A DNA stretch of 64,000 bases from Bartonella kosoyi (lineage in GTDB: Bacteria; Pseudomonadota; Alphaproteobacteria; Rhizobiales; Rhizobiaceae): contig NZ_CP031843.2 of NCBI RefSeq assembly GCF_003606325.2, forward strand, positions 124,001 to 188,000, read 5' to 3'. Shown here one piece after another: positions 21,200 through 30,724 of this stretch. The translations under genes and the position numbers were made by a program. Below the pieces are notes generated by a model. The model did no database searches, was not told the DNA's origin, and was given only the letters and a program-made list of their open reading frames with translations. The stretch's first letter is position 1. Each line of letters opens with the position of its first letter.

Positions 21200-22674
21200 T
21201 GCCCTACCTTTGTAAGTGAATGGGAAACACCATCAACGACTTCCGGACGTGACACATCAACGACACCATCCCATCCACCACCCAATGCTTTCATCAGAGC
21301 AATATATTGGGTAGCTAAAGCAATGCGGCTATCTTTAAGTGCCATTTGCGCAGAATAATAGGAACGATCAGTATTTAATAATTCAAGAAAACTGGTATTG
21401 CCATTTTCAAAAAGACTTTGTGAAAGGTGTAAAGAATGCAGAAAAGCTTTATTTGCAATGACAAGCTTTTGTAAACGCTGATGTTCCTTTGTTAATCTCA
21501 CGAGCGCATTTTCAACATCTTCCAAAGCCCTCAATACAGCAGAGCGATAAGTAATAAAAGCCTGATCACGCTGCGCCCGCGCCATCGCAACAGAGGCAAC
21601 AATCCGTCCTCCATTAAAGAAGGGGAAACGAAGACCAGGTCCAAAAGACCAACCAATCGTTGAGCTTTTCCATAATTGATCTATGGCTGTTGCTGCTGTT
21701 GAAATATTCCCCGTTAATGTAAGTGACGGATAACGTTCTGCCTCACGTTGACCAATGCGCGCTGTTGCTTGTGCATATTGGCGCTCCGCCCGTCGTAAAT
21801 CGGGACGTGACAACAAAATATCTGCCGGAATTCCTGCTGGTATTGGCCATTGTGGTTGTGGAATTTTCACGTGTTTGGCATTTTTTTGCAAAAGGTCCTT
21901 CAAAGCCGTAGGCACATGACCGGTTAAGACGGAAAGGCGATGCATACTCATTTCCAAACTTGCTTCCATCTGAGCGATATCGGCTTCTGTATTAGCCATT
22001 TGCGCTTGTGCATTTGAAACGTCGAGCTCAGAAATATCACCCGCTGTTAATTTTGCCTGCATCAATTCATATGTTTTGCGCTGCGTTGCAGCAATTTGCC
22101 GCACAATCAATAATTTTTGTTGCCAACCACGCATTTGAACGTAATTTGTTGCTACATCGCCTAACAATACGACCATCGTTGCACGCATATCTTCCACGGT
22201 CGCTTCAAGACCATAACGTGCCGCTTCAACGCCTCGCTTATGCCCTCCAAAAAAATCAAGCTCCCAACTTGCATCAAATCCACTACGATACTGGTTCAAC
22301 GTCTCAGATTGTCCAGAGCCGCTACGCGTTCCTGAAATCGTATTGGACGCACTTGGCAACAAAGATCCCACCACTTGCCCTAAGCTCGCACGTGCTTCAC
22401 GAACCCGAGCTTTGGCAACCGCAACATCATTATTTCCAGAAATTGCCTCATCCATTAACGCATTTAAAACTGGATCATTTAACTGTCGCCACCACCCTGC
22501 AAGGGAAATTGAACGCTGAGATATCTGCGCAGACTGCTGTCCCCACTTGGAGGGAACAGAAAAAAGTGTCTTATGATAATTCGGACCAACCATACAGCCA
22601 GACAAAAGAAAACAAAGCAAGATACTAGAAAATAATCCGCGAGAAGCGCCCCTTTTGAGATTTTTGATATGCAT
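21196..22674 (-). CDS. Outer-membrane efflux lipoprotein, NodT/TolC family
   Basis: Outer-membrane factor forming the exit duct of the efflux pump. The 492-residue precursor has a lipoprotein signal ending LLSGC, with the lipidated Cys at residue 27. It continues MVGPNYHK, typical of the NodT subfamily, and contains two outer-membrane-efflux repeats with long Ala/Gln-rich helices. A SRPDLRRAERQYAQATARIG motif lies around residue 290. It is the first gene of the operon with macA and macB, so pump and duct are probably co-made. Substrate unknown. Confidence 0.93.
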   Translation of the reverse strand: MHIKNLKRGASRGLFSSILLCFLLSGCMVGPNYHKTLFSVPSKWGQQSAQISQRSISLAGWWRQLNDPVLNALMDEAISGNNDVAVAKARVREARASLGQVVGSLLPSASNTISGTRSGSGQSETLNQYRSGFDASWELDFFGGHKRGVEAARYGLEATVEDMRATMVVLLGDVATNYVQMRGWQQKLLIVRQIAATQRKTYELMQAKLTAGDISELDVSNAQAQMANTEADIAQMEASLEMSMHRLSVLTGHVPTALKDLLQKNAKHVKIPQPQWPIPAGIPADILLSRPDLRRAERQYAQATARIGQREAERYPSLTLTGNISTAATAIDQLWKSSTIGWSFGPGLRFPFFNGGRIVASVAMARAQRDQAFITYRSAVLRALEDVENALVRLTKEHQRLQKLVIANKAFLHSLHLSQSLFENGNTSFLELLNTDRSYYSAQMALKDSRIALATQYIALMKALGGGWDGVVDVSRPEVVDGVSHSLTKVGQ

Positions 22675-22742
22675 CTACTCTCCCGCATTCTTTCAGAATC
22701 ATTATCTAATATTAATACTTTATTTACCTTGTTATTTCAAAA

Positions 22743-23552
22743 TTAGCGTGAAAAATCAAATACTGTTTGCACAGGAATATGATCGGAAGGATGGTCCCAT
22801 CCGCGCGCATCACGAAAAGTCGAAAGATCTGCCACAAAAGGCGCTAAATCTGGAGACGACCAAATATGATCAAGCCGGCGCCCATAATCGGTCAACGCCC
22901 AATCGCGCGCACGATAACTCCACCATGTATAAAGTTGTGTAGGAACAGGGATATGCAACCGCATAAGATCAACCCATCCGCCCTGACAACACAATTTTTG
23001 TAAACGCTCGGTTTCAATGGGTGTATGGCTTACAACCTTCAACAATTTCTGATGAGACCAAACATCCTCTGCTAAAGGAGCAATATTCAAATCGCCCAAC
23101 AAAAGAGAAGACACATTTTCTTCTTGATCAGCACGAATAGAAGACATTTCTTCTAAAAAATCAAGCTTATGACGAAATTTTTCATTCACCTCAGCATCAG
23201 GAATATCGCCTCCAGCGGGGACATAGAAATTATGAATCCGCATCAATTTACCATGGGTTTCCACAATCACTGAAATATAGCGACAATCTTGGTTTTGACA
23301 AAAGAAATGCTTGTTCACCTTTTTAAAAGGAAAACGAGAAACAATCGCCACCCCGTTATAAGATTTTTGACCACTCAGTGCGATATACTTATATCCTGCT
23401 GCTTCAAAAGCCTCCACTGGAAATAAAGCATCGGGACATTTTGTTTCCTGTAGACACAAAACATCGGCCGGAAAGAGCTTCAAATACTGAAAAACCTGTG
23501 CAAGGCGCAAACGAATAGAGTTAATATTCCAAGTCGCAATACGAAAGAGCAT
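22743..23552 (-). CDS. xthA: Exodeoxyribonuclease III (AP endonuclease)
   Basis: Mg-dependent endonuclease/exonuclease/phosphatase-fold enzyme that cleaves at abasic sites and degrades 3' ends during base excision repair. Visible landmarks are IATWNINSIRLRL at the N-terminus, LCLQETKCPD with the metal-binding Glu, NFYVPAGGDIPD, LLGDLNIAP with catalytic Asp and Asn, and the ending SDHIPV with the catalytic His. I take the ATG at 23552 (269 residues), with GGGATTGA upstream; a TTG five codons further upstream would also be in frame. It lies downstream of lolA in the same direction, as in related rhizobial genomes. Confidence 0.95.
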   Translation of the reverse strand: MLFRIATWNINSIRLRLAQVFQYLKLFPADVLCLQETKCPDALFPVEAFEAAGYKYIALSGQKSYNGVAIVSRFPFKKVNKHFFCQNQDCRYISVIVETHGKLMRIHNFYVPAGGDIPDAEVNEKFRHKLDFLEEMSSIRADQEENVSSLLLGDLNIAPLAEDVWSHQKLLKVVSHTPIETERLQKLCCQGGWVDLMRLHIPVPTQLYTWWSYRARDWALTDYGRRLDHIWSSPDLAPFVADLSTFRDARGWDHPSDHIPVQTVFDFSR

Positions 23553-23585
23553 CTGCTTCAATCCCAATGACGTGATACTATTGCT

Positions 23586-24194
23586 TCATTTTTTTGAGGG
23601 AAGTGTAAACATTCCCTGAGCGAAACGAACGCCTGCTCGCACATTCATAATCTGCACTGTGGTTTCCAAGTTTTGTTGGTCAACAATTGTCCACTGCCGC
23701 AAAGCAAAGTTTTTGGAATCAAACACCATTCTTATTTGCCCAGCTCCAATCGTTTTATCACGCAGAACAATCGTCACAGCCCCTGGATCTTCACGAAATG
23801 CCAACAAACGCCCGGATGATACGTCAATTTTATCATCCAACAAAAACTTCATTGGCGTTTGTGAAAGTTGTGAAAAGTTCCAAGTATTTAAAGCCCGATT
23901 GTTAATGCCTACAAATTGACCATCTGCAATGATTTGTAAAGGCATTTTCTTATAAATAAAGCGAATTTTCCCTGGACGCTCGAGATAAAATGTTCCTTGA
24001 GACATTTTTCCCTTCGGACTAAATTGAATAAAATCACCCGTCATTGTTTTGATTGCCGCAAAGTGGTTGGCAATATTCTGCGCTTTTGCCACCTTCTGAG
24101 ATACTTGCGAAAAAGCAGGAAAAGTTAAACACCAAAATATAATAATTCCCACCAACCCAAAGACTCTCCTTTGCGATAAAAAAGACGTTTTCAT
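23586..24194 (-). CDS. lolA: LolA-type outer-membrane lipoprotein carrier
   Basis: Periplasmic chaperone that receives lipoproteins from the LolCDE transporter and carries them to the outer membrane. The product is about 202 residues from the ATG at 24194, which has GGGAG about 8 bp upstream. It has a Sec signal peptide (VFGLVGIIIFWCLTFPAFS) and the LolA fold, including MTGDFIQFSPKGKMSQGTFYLERPGKIRF and a C-terminal FTLPSKK. LolB is usually absent from alphaproteobacteria, so LolA probably works alone here. In related genomes lolA sits directly downstream of ftsK; here 2 kb of decayed DNA separates them. Confidence 0.9.
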   Translation of the reverse strand: MKTSFLSQRRVFGLVGIIIFWCLTFPAFSQVSQKVAKAQNIANHFAAIKTMTGDFIQFSPKGKMSQGTFYLERPGKIRFIYKKMPLQIIADGQFVGINNRALNTWNFSQLSQTPMKFLLDDKIDVSSGRLLAFREDPGAVTIVLRDKTIGAGQIRMVFDSKNFALRQWTIVDQQNLETTVQIMNVRAGVRFAQGMFTLPSKK

Positions 24195-24309
24195 AAAAAA
24201 TGCTCCCAAACAATATCAAATTGACTTTATCATTATCATTTATAATTAAGTCATCAATGATGAATAAATACCCTGCTTTATAAGATAAAGATATTGTTTG
24301 AAAACACTA

Positions 24310-24545
24310 TCAAAAGATTTTTAAAAGTATGCTTATTCGACAAGCGCTAAAACTTTTTCTTAACCCTATGATTTTCTGAACAAACGTTGCCTCCTTCTTT
24401 CATCTTTTCAAGCAATGTCGCTACTCAATTATAACCAATACCAAACGGCATTGAATATAAGAAGTTGAAACTTTACCATCACGCAGCAAAACTGTAACAG
24501 CTCAACGATAGAAATCATTCGTTGAAGAAAAAGTCAGCAAAAAAT
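24310..24545 (-). pseudogene. Decayed second copy of the ftsK 3' end
   Basis: On the plus strand this stretch aligns with the 3' end of intact ftsK at about 26185-26415, in the same orientation. Shared segments include GTTGAATATAAGAAGTTGAA against CATTGAATATAAGAAGTTGAA, ACCAATACC against CCCAATACC, and TCAATCAATGTTGC against TCAAGCAATGTCGC. The copy has lost the reading frame. It covers the codons for the FtsK gamma (winged-helix) domain and lies at the far side of the integrase-remnant region from the real gene. Confidence 0.75.
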
Positions 24546-24559
24546 CCTTCTCTATTTCT

Positions 24560-24850
24560 TTCAATCTCTTACGGTATCGTTTCCAAGCCAGAACCATCAC
24601 ACCACTTTGCTAAGCCTAGAATGTTGCGACAAGCTCTTGAGCCATTGAAACTGTTAAAAACAAACATTTTTAGTTCTTTCTTAATCATTTTTATCAACAC
24701 GGGCTTCTCCCCGCTTGTAACGTGCAAGCGAATAATTTTTGTTGCTGCAATATAAACAGATTTGAAATGAAAGAATCTTACGATATTGAGGTCTCTTATT
24801 CAAAATGAGTCATGCGATATTCTTATAAAATCAAGGCATTGTCCAAATAA
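24560..24850 (-). pseudogene. Integrase remnant A (leader and N-terminus)
   Basis: Read on the minus strand, it has the leader elements GTAAGATTCTTTCAT-like and CGCTTGCACGTTACAAGCGG. Next come AAAGAACTAAAA plus an ATG near 24675, and a translation containing CRNILGLAKWCDGSGL. The latter matches the KVCDGVGL region of remnant B and the KLSDGGGL-type start of phage integrase arm-binding domains. The frame degenerates afterwards. Confidence 0.55.
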
Positions 24851-25189
24851 TCAGTCTGCTCTTGAGTTTTCGAAATCACCTCAACTTCTTAACTTTTCTG
24901 CTGATTGGCTAAACGCATAATATATTTTCTCCTCCTCCTAATCCGTGAAACAGAATGGATTATCATCAAGACACGAACAGATTAAATCCTAAACATATTG
25001 CTTGCAAACTTGAAGACTCCTTTCAATAACTCAATGGCAAAAATGTTTTTTTGACTTACCGTGCACCCATCCAAAAGAATAAAAATTCTCAGCCAATCTC
25101 TTCTGTAAACAATTTAAATTTTAGCAAGTTTTACTTGGTGTCCCACCCCATATAATTCACTTAACTAAGGACGCGACAGACTAGCCCTT

Positions 25190-25770
25190 TCTAAAGGCGT
25201 AAAGGTGAAAACCATTTACCATCTTTCCCCTCTCCTTTTAATTAAGCTTTACGGCTTTCAAAAGTATCCAAAGTAATATCTTTGAAATAATGGAGATTGC
25301 TTATTGCCTCACGCTTTTGTTTATCGCGTTCTTTCATCGGGTCACACCCCTTCCGTAAAACAGAATGCTATCCAGTTACACACTCACGGTCTTATTTTAA
25401 AGACATATCTCTTAAAATACCAAAACCCATCTCAAAACGGTGCCCGTAAATGGTATAAAATCCATTGAGCGCTCCCATCTTTACGTTTGTAAAAAAGTAA
25501 GCCGACACCATCACACACTTTGCCAACCTTAGAATGCTACGACACCCCTTAGCACTTGAGAGTGTTCATAAGAGCCATTTTTATTCCTTTCTTATACAAA
25601 TTTGATCTACACGATCATCCCGCTTGTGACATGCAAGCGAATAGTTTTGATTGTTTCAACATAAACAGGTTTGGAATGAGAGAATCTTACGTTATGGGTG
25701 CCTCTCATTCACCATAAAAAAACAGTGAATTATCATTATAAATCAATGTATTGTATAAAATCAGATTAGC
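25190..25770 (-). pseudogene. Integrase remnant B (tyrosine recombinase N-terminal half)
   Basis: On the minus strand, from a leader at about 25750, an AGAAAGGAATAAAA ribosome binding site and ATG near 25588 give MALMNTLKC and then, after frame breaks, four recognisable pieces. These are SKVGKVCDGVGLLFYKRKDG, YTIYGHRFEMGFGILRDMSL, KERDKQKREAISN and ESRKA followed by GKDGKWFSPL. The order and sequence correspond to the arm-binding (DUF4102) and SAM-like N-terminal domains of P4-type phage integrases. Several frameshifts and stops make it clearly dead; the catalytic domain is not present. Confidence 0.7.
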
Positions 25771-25879
25771 ACGTCACATAACGCAATTGGTTTTGCCGTA
25801 AGATTGAACGACGAAAACAGCAAAAAACTTAAATATCAAGCCTTGCATACCTTCTTTCCCCCCATAATACCATTTTAAT

Positions 25880-26090
25880 AACATATTGATTTATAATGAT
25901 AAATTATCATTTTTAACTGAAATCATAGCACCGAATACCGTAAGATTCTCTCATCACATACGCTCTCATATTGAATCAATTCAATTTATTTTCTTGCACA
26001 TTACAAACAAGATTAACGTGTAGGCAAGATTAACGTATAGGTAAGTAGGTAAAATGATATGAAATAAAGAATAGCTCTTGTGAATCGCCT
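25880..26090 (+). pseudogene. Integrase leader remnant F (opposite orientation)
   Basis: On the plus strand, ATTGATTTATAATGATAA is followed by CCGTAAGATTCTCTCAT and TTGCACATTACAA, the same leader order as the other copies. No coding part of the integrase can be read after it. It faces the intact ftsK 3' end. Confidence 0.4.
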
Positions 26091-26202
26091 CAAGTAACAA
26101 AGGGATATCGCAAAATTGAAAAAGCTTGCGTATGATGATGCGAACTTTCTACGATGAAAGAGAATAAACGCCTGTTTTATAAAATATAATTATAAAGATT
26201 TT

Positions 26203-28644
26203 TCAAAAGCGTTCTTCTTCGGCAGGGACTAAAATTTCTCGTTTTCCTGCATGATTTGCTGGACTAATAATACCTTCTTCTTCCATCCTCTCAATCAATG
26301 TTGCAGCACGGTTATACCCAATACCTAACCGGCGTTGAATATAAGAAGTTGAAGCCTTACGATCACGAAGAACAATAGCAACAGCCTGACTATAGGGATC
26401 ATCCGCTGAAGGAGAAGCTGAAGAAACATCAGCACCATCTTCTTCTACTTCTTGGGTAATTGTTTCCAAATAATCAGGTCGTGCTTGCGCTTTGAGATGT
26501 GCAACGACCTGCTCCACTTCATCATCAGCAACAAAAGGTCCATGCACACGCTGAATACGTCCTCCTCCCATCATAAAGAGCATATCTCCTTGTCCCAATA
26601 ATTGCTCAGCTCCCTGTTCGCCCAGAATTGTTCGGCTATCAATTTTTGAACTGACGGAAAAAGAAATGCGTGTAGGAAAATTGGCTTTGATCGTCCCCGT
26701 AATAACATCAACGGAAGGACGCTGTGTCGCCATAATCACATGGATACCGGCAGCCCGTGCCATTTGTGCTAAACGTTGAACCGCACCTTCAATATCTTTA
26801 CCTGCCACCATCATCAAATCGGCCATTTCATCGATAATGACAACAATATAGGGCATAGGACTAAAATCAAGTGTTTCCGTCTCATAAAGAGGCTCACCCG
26901 TCTCATGATCAAAACCCACTTGAATGGTACGCACCATTGTCTCTTCTTGACCTTCTGACTCCTTGAGACGTGCATTAAACCCATCGATATTGCGAACACC
27001 AAGTTTTGACATTTTACTGTAGCGTTCTTCCATTTCACGAACAGCCCATTTAAGCGCAGTCACCGCTTTTTTAGGATCTGTCACTACGGGTGTTAACAAA
27101 TGGGGAATGCCATCATAAACCGAAAGTTCAAGCATTTTCGGATCTACCATAATGAGACGACATTGTTCAGGCGTCATACGATAAAGCAATGATAAAATCA
27201 TTGTATTAATAGCAACAGACTTTCCCGATCCTGTTGTCCCAGCCACCAAAAGATGCGGCATTTTTGCTAAATCCGCAATAACAGCGTCCCCCCCGATTGT
27301 CTTGCCTAAAGCCAGCCCTAATTTGGCTTTACTTTCAACAAATTCCTGGGCTTGCACAATCTCCCTTAAATAAACCATCTCCCGCTTTGCATTGGGTAAT
27401 TCTATTCCAATCACATTGCGCCCTGGAACCACAGCAACACGCGCAGAAATCGCACGCATTGAGCGCGCAATATCATCTGCTAAACTAATGATACGAGAAG
27501 ACTTAATACCAGCAGCCGGTTCAAATTCATATAAAGTGACCACAGGTCCAGGACAAGCATCGATAATTTTTCCTTTGACCCCAAAATCCAACAAAACCCC
27601 TTCAAGTTCTTGAGCATTTGCTTTTAAAGCAGCAGGAGAAAGTTTTGCATCCCTTACAGATGGTGGTGGAACTGATAGGTAATCTAAAAGTGGAAGAACA
27701 AAACCATTCTTTGAAGCAACTGTTAAAGACTTTCGACTTTTAATAGAAGAAGCATGGGCTTTATTTTGATTTTCCTCACACTTTTCTTTTTCACCCAAAA
27801 AAGTTGGTTCAATCCGATCAAATGACTTGCCTTGCCTCTTACTTTGAGAATGCCTTTTGAAACAGAAAAAACGAAAAAACCGCGCTTGTAAAAAATAAAA
27901 AAGATGTAAAAGACCACCAAAAGTTGTGGTAAAAAAACCATGTTTCTCACGATCATTCTCTACGGCATATTCTGCATCTTCTTCCATCTCAAAAACCGGA
28001 TCAACGATTTCGGTTTTTGGAATGCTTTTTTCTTCTCTTTTCTTTGTTCGACGCCGCCATATCACATTGCCAGCAAAAGCAGCAATGAAAAAACCTAAAA
28101 GGATAAAAACAACACTGAAGAGCCCCCTGTAAAGAGGAGAAAGAAAAAGAGGAAAAATTGAAGACGCAACATTTAAAGCTTTATCTCCTAAAACCCCTCC
28201 CAATCCCATAGGTAAAGGCCAATAGGTAAAAGAAGCAATAGGCGTCATAAGGGCAAAAGCCATTAAAAAACAAACTGTTGATACCCCCCACAAAAAAAAG
28301 CGCAAAGTCAAATTGTAGATATTCTTTTGTGCCAACAAGAGAAAAGACCAAAATAATGGTGGCAACAAAACAGCAAGACTTGCTAAGCCAAAAAACTGCA
28401 TCATAGAATCAGAAAAAATTGCCCCCAACCACCCCATAAGGTTTGTAACCTCATTTGTACTCGCATGGGTTAAAGAGGGATCAGCAACATTCCACGTCGC
28501 CAAAGCAAACACACAAAAAATAATAAAGCCCAAAAGGCCAAGCCCAATAAACACACCAATCTGCCGTAAAAACATCTCAACAAGCCGAAAACCTTGAGAA
28601 TCTCGCGCTTCCAATGAATCATAAGGAGAAGAACTTCGGTGCAT
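26203..28644 (-). CDS. ftsK: DNA translocase FtsK
   Basis: Septum-anchored DNA pump that clears and aligns chromosome termini for XerCD/dif resolution. The 813-residue protein has about four N-terminal membrane helices (residues 30-195) and a short charged linker. The RecA-like motor follows, with Walker A GTTGSGKS near residue 470, MVDPKMLELSVYDGIPHLL, VIIDEMADLMMV and MATQRPSVDVITG. A C-terminal gamma winged-helix domain with STSYIQRRLGIGYNRAA would read KOPS-type polar sequences. All motor motifs are intact. Its 3' end is duplicated as a decayed fragment at 24310-24545. Confidence 0.96.
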   Translation of the reverse strand: MHRSSSPYDSLEARDSQGFRLVEMFLRQIGVFIGLGLLGFIIFCVFALATWNVADPSLTHASTNEVTNLMGWLGAIFSDSMMQFFGLASLAVLLPPLFWSFLLLAQKNIYNLTLRFFLWGVSTVCFLMAFALMTPIASFTYWPLPMGLGGVLGDKALNVASSIFPLFLSPLYRGLFSVVFILLGFFIAAFAGNVIWRRRTKKREEKSIPKTEIVDPVFEMEEDAEYAVENDREKHGFFTTTFGGLLHLFYFLQARFFRFFCFKRHSQSKRQGKSFDRIEPTFLGEKEKCEENQNKAHASSIKSRKSLTVASKNGFVLPLLDYLSVPPPSVRDAKLSPAALKANAQELEGVLLDFGVKGKIIDACPGPVVTLYEFEPAAGIKSSRIISLADDIARSMRAISARVAVVPGRNVIGIELPNAKREMVYLREIVQAQEFVESKAKLGLALGKTIGGDAVIADLAKMPHLLVAGTTGSGKSVAINTMILSLLYRMTPEQCRLIMVDPKMLELSVYDGIPHLLTPVVTDPKKAVTALKWAVREMEERYSKMSKLGVRNIDGFNARLKESEGQEETMVRTIQVGFDHETGEPLYETETLDFSPMPYIVVIIDEMADLMMVAGKDIEGAVQRLAQMARAAGIHVIMATQRPSVDVITGTIKANFPTRISFSVSSKIDSRTILGEQGAEQLLGQGDMLFMMGGGRIQRVHGPFVADDEVEQVVAHLKAQARPDYLETITQEVEEDGADVSSASPSADDPYSQAVAIVLRDRKASTSYIQRRLGIGYNRAATLIERMEEEGIISPANHAGKREILVPAEEERF

Positions 28645-29390
28645 CCATCAATTCCAAATACAAAGCTTTCACATTTAAAGCGTTATAACTTCCCCCTTCT
28701 CCTAAAAAAGGACGAAGCTTACACTCAGCGCCGATCTATCAACAATCATCTGTCAACAATCCAACTTCTTAATCTCGTGTATTCTGCCCTCTTCCCACTT
28801 CATGTCATTCATAGACCACCATCTGAAAGGCCAATCCTTACATAAAGCACGAAAACAATCCTACCCTAAAATATTATCACACGAACAACAAAAAAACACC
28901 TCATGTGTAAAATTTTACATGGATTATAAAGTTTACCACAAGCCCTATCGCCCTCCTCAACGGAAGGTTAAGCTACACCATGGTAACAGTAAAATATTAA
29001 TACCGTTTTAACCATCACAAATGAACACTATTTTCCTTATCTATCATCCTCAATGTACCCTTTCAGAACACGCCTCTTAAAGGACATTTATACAAATTTA
29101 AAAATACATTCTCATTTTTGTCTGATTTTAGTTTTCTTTTCTATCAACCAAGTGTAAAAAGAATGGAAGAGGACATTCAAAAAAGGCTGACCGAGTAAAT
29201 CTGTAAAGTCAGTCACACAAGTAAAACAATAAGGGCTCTAAAACACTCACCCGTCATCAGATTGACACCAAAAAGACATTTCGTCCAAAGATAAGTCTCT
29301 TCTTTATGAAATAAGGAACAGAGTAAAAATTAAAATAGTGTAGATAATTTGAAAGAAAAATATTCTTTTTAACAGCAAGCAAGCTTTACA
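28645..29390. other. Non-coding gap between ftsK and the ubiH-like gene
   Basis: About 750 bp between divergent genes. The plus-strand frames at 28639-29011 lack protein-like composition. I see no RNA gene or repeat here; promoters of the two divergent genes should lie at its ends. Confidence 0.5.
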
Positions 29391-29446
29391 ATGGAGGAAG
29401 CCTCGTAAATAATGGAAGATGCCCTGTAAATAATGGAAGAAACATT
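29391..29446 (+). promoter_or_regulatory. Three 21-bp repeated mini-ORFs in the leader of the ubiH-like gene
   Basis: ATGs at 29391, 29412 and 29433 are spaced exactly 21 bp apart and each is followed by GAGGA or GAAGA. The first two open tiny ORFs: MEEAS-stop and MEDAL-stop. The third, starting MEETLC, continues in its frame past the GTG start of the downstream gene (29447) and stops at 29472-29474. The GAGGA/GAAGA cores also work as Shine-Dalgarno sequences; the last lies about 7 bp before the GTG. Function as translational control is inference. Confidence 0.5.
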
Positions 29447-30724
29447 GTGTATTCTAATCACCCTAAAGATATAAAACCCAATAAAAAAATAAAATCTCAT
29501 AAAAACAAACAATGTGATCTTCTCATTGCAGGGGGGGCGGTTGTCGGTTTAACACTTGCAATAGCACTCAAGCAAACAGCCCCTAATCTGAAAATAAAAA
29601 TCGTTGATGCTGCTCCACAAGAAGATATTCCTGCTTCTAACATACGAACCATTGCCCTTGCTGCTGCTTCTGTTCGTATGTTAAAACAATTGCAATGTTG
29701 GGACTCTATCACTCCCTCTGCGCAACCCATTCACTCCATGATCATCACAGATACAAGCACAAATGACCCTGTTAAACCCCCTCTTTTAACCTTTGAAGGC
29801 GACATTACCCCCGGTGAACCCTTTGCAACGATGGTAGAACATAGAGAACTGATCAATACTTTAAAAAAACGTGTCAAAGATCTCAATATCCCTATTATCG
29901 CAAACACACGTGTCATTGATTTTCATCAAGACAACCAACACACAACTGTTACATTAGATAATGAAGAACTTTGGCAAACAAAATTGCTTATTGCAGCCAA
30001 TGGTGCCCACTCAACATTACGCCAAAAAGCAGGTCTTAAAAACTTTTCTCACCCCTATAAACAAACAGCAATCATCTGCACAGTTGAACATGAAAAACCC
30101 CATCATGGTCAAGCAATTCAACATTTTTTACCCGCTGGCCCTTTTGCTCTTCTCCCGCTCAAAGGGAACCGATCCGCCATTGTATGGAATGAGAATCATA
30201 AAACTGCGCAATATTACCTCAAAGCTGACGCATTTATTTTTGCAACAGAACTCGAAAGACGCATTGGTCATCGATTAGGAAAACTCTCTTGGAATGGTGA
30301 ACGTCAAGCTTTTCCCCTAAACCTTTCTTTAACACGCCAATGTATTAAGCCCCGTTTTGCCCTCGTTGGAGATGCTGCCCATACCATCCACCCCATTGCA
30401 GGACAAGGACTCAATTTAGGATTACGCGATAGCGCTGCCCTTGCTGAAGTGATTATTGAAACAGCACGATTAGGTCTTGATATTGGCTCCCTCACCGCTT
30501 TAGAGCGCTATCAAAGCTGGAGACGTTTTGAAATTGTCCGTATGGCTTTAAGCAATGATTGGCTTAATAAACTTTTTTCTAACGATAACCTTTTCTTACG
30601 AATGCTTCGCGATACCGGTCTTGGAATCGTCAATCAAACGCCAAAAATAAAAAAATATTTCATCCAAGAAGCTGCTGGCATTACCCCAAATGCGCCCCGT
30701 CTCCTAAACGGCTTCCCGCTTTAA
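29447..30724 (+). CDS. UbiH/UbiF-family FAD-dependent monooxygenase
   Basis: Flavoprotein hydroxylase of the UbiH/UbiF/UbiL family, expected to hydroxylate the ring of ubiquinone precursors at the membrane. The 425-residue product has the FAD-binding start DLLIAGGAVVGLTLAIAL (residues 24-41), a mid-protein ANGAHSTLRQKAG (the DG-motif region) and VGDAAHTIHPIAGQGLNLGL near residue 305, all diagnostic. The N-terminal extension of about 22 residues is lysine-rich. The start is a GTG at 29447 with GGAAGA upstream; no in-frame ATG precedes the FAD motif. Which ring position it hydroxylates cannot be told from sequence alone. Confidence 0.9.
   Translation: MYSNHPKDIKPNKKIKSHKNKQCDLLIAGGAVVGLTLAIALKQTAPNLKIKIVDAAPQEDIPASNIRTIALAAASVRMLKQLQCWDSITPSAQPIHSMIITDTSTNDPVKPPLLTFEGDITPGEPFATMVEHRELINTLKKRVKDLNIPIIANTRVIDFHQDNQHTTVTLDNEELWQTKLLIAANGAHSTLRQKAGLKNFSHPYKQTAIICTVEHEKPHHGQAIQHFLPAGPFALLPLKGNRSAIVWNENHKTAQYYLKADAFIFATELERRIGHRLGKLSWNGERQAFPLNLSLTRQCIKPRFALVGDAAHTIHPIAGQGLNLGLRDSAALAEVIIETARLGLDIGSLTALERYQSWRRFEIVRMALSNDWLNKLFSNDNLFLRMLRDTGLGIVNQTPKIKKYFIQEAAGITPNAPRLLNGFPL

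Noticed and set aside
22008..22628. 206-codon plus-strand frame
   Set aside because: Antisense to the outer-membrane efflux lipoprotein gene, whose coding evidence is strong.
24522..24755. 77-codon plus-strand frame between lolA and ftsK
   Set aside because: It runs antisense through the decayed ftsK fragment and integrase remnant; no independent support.
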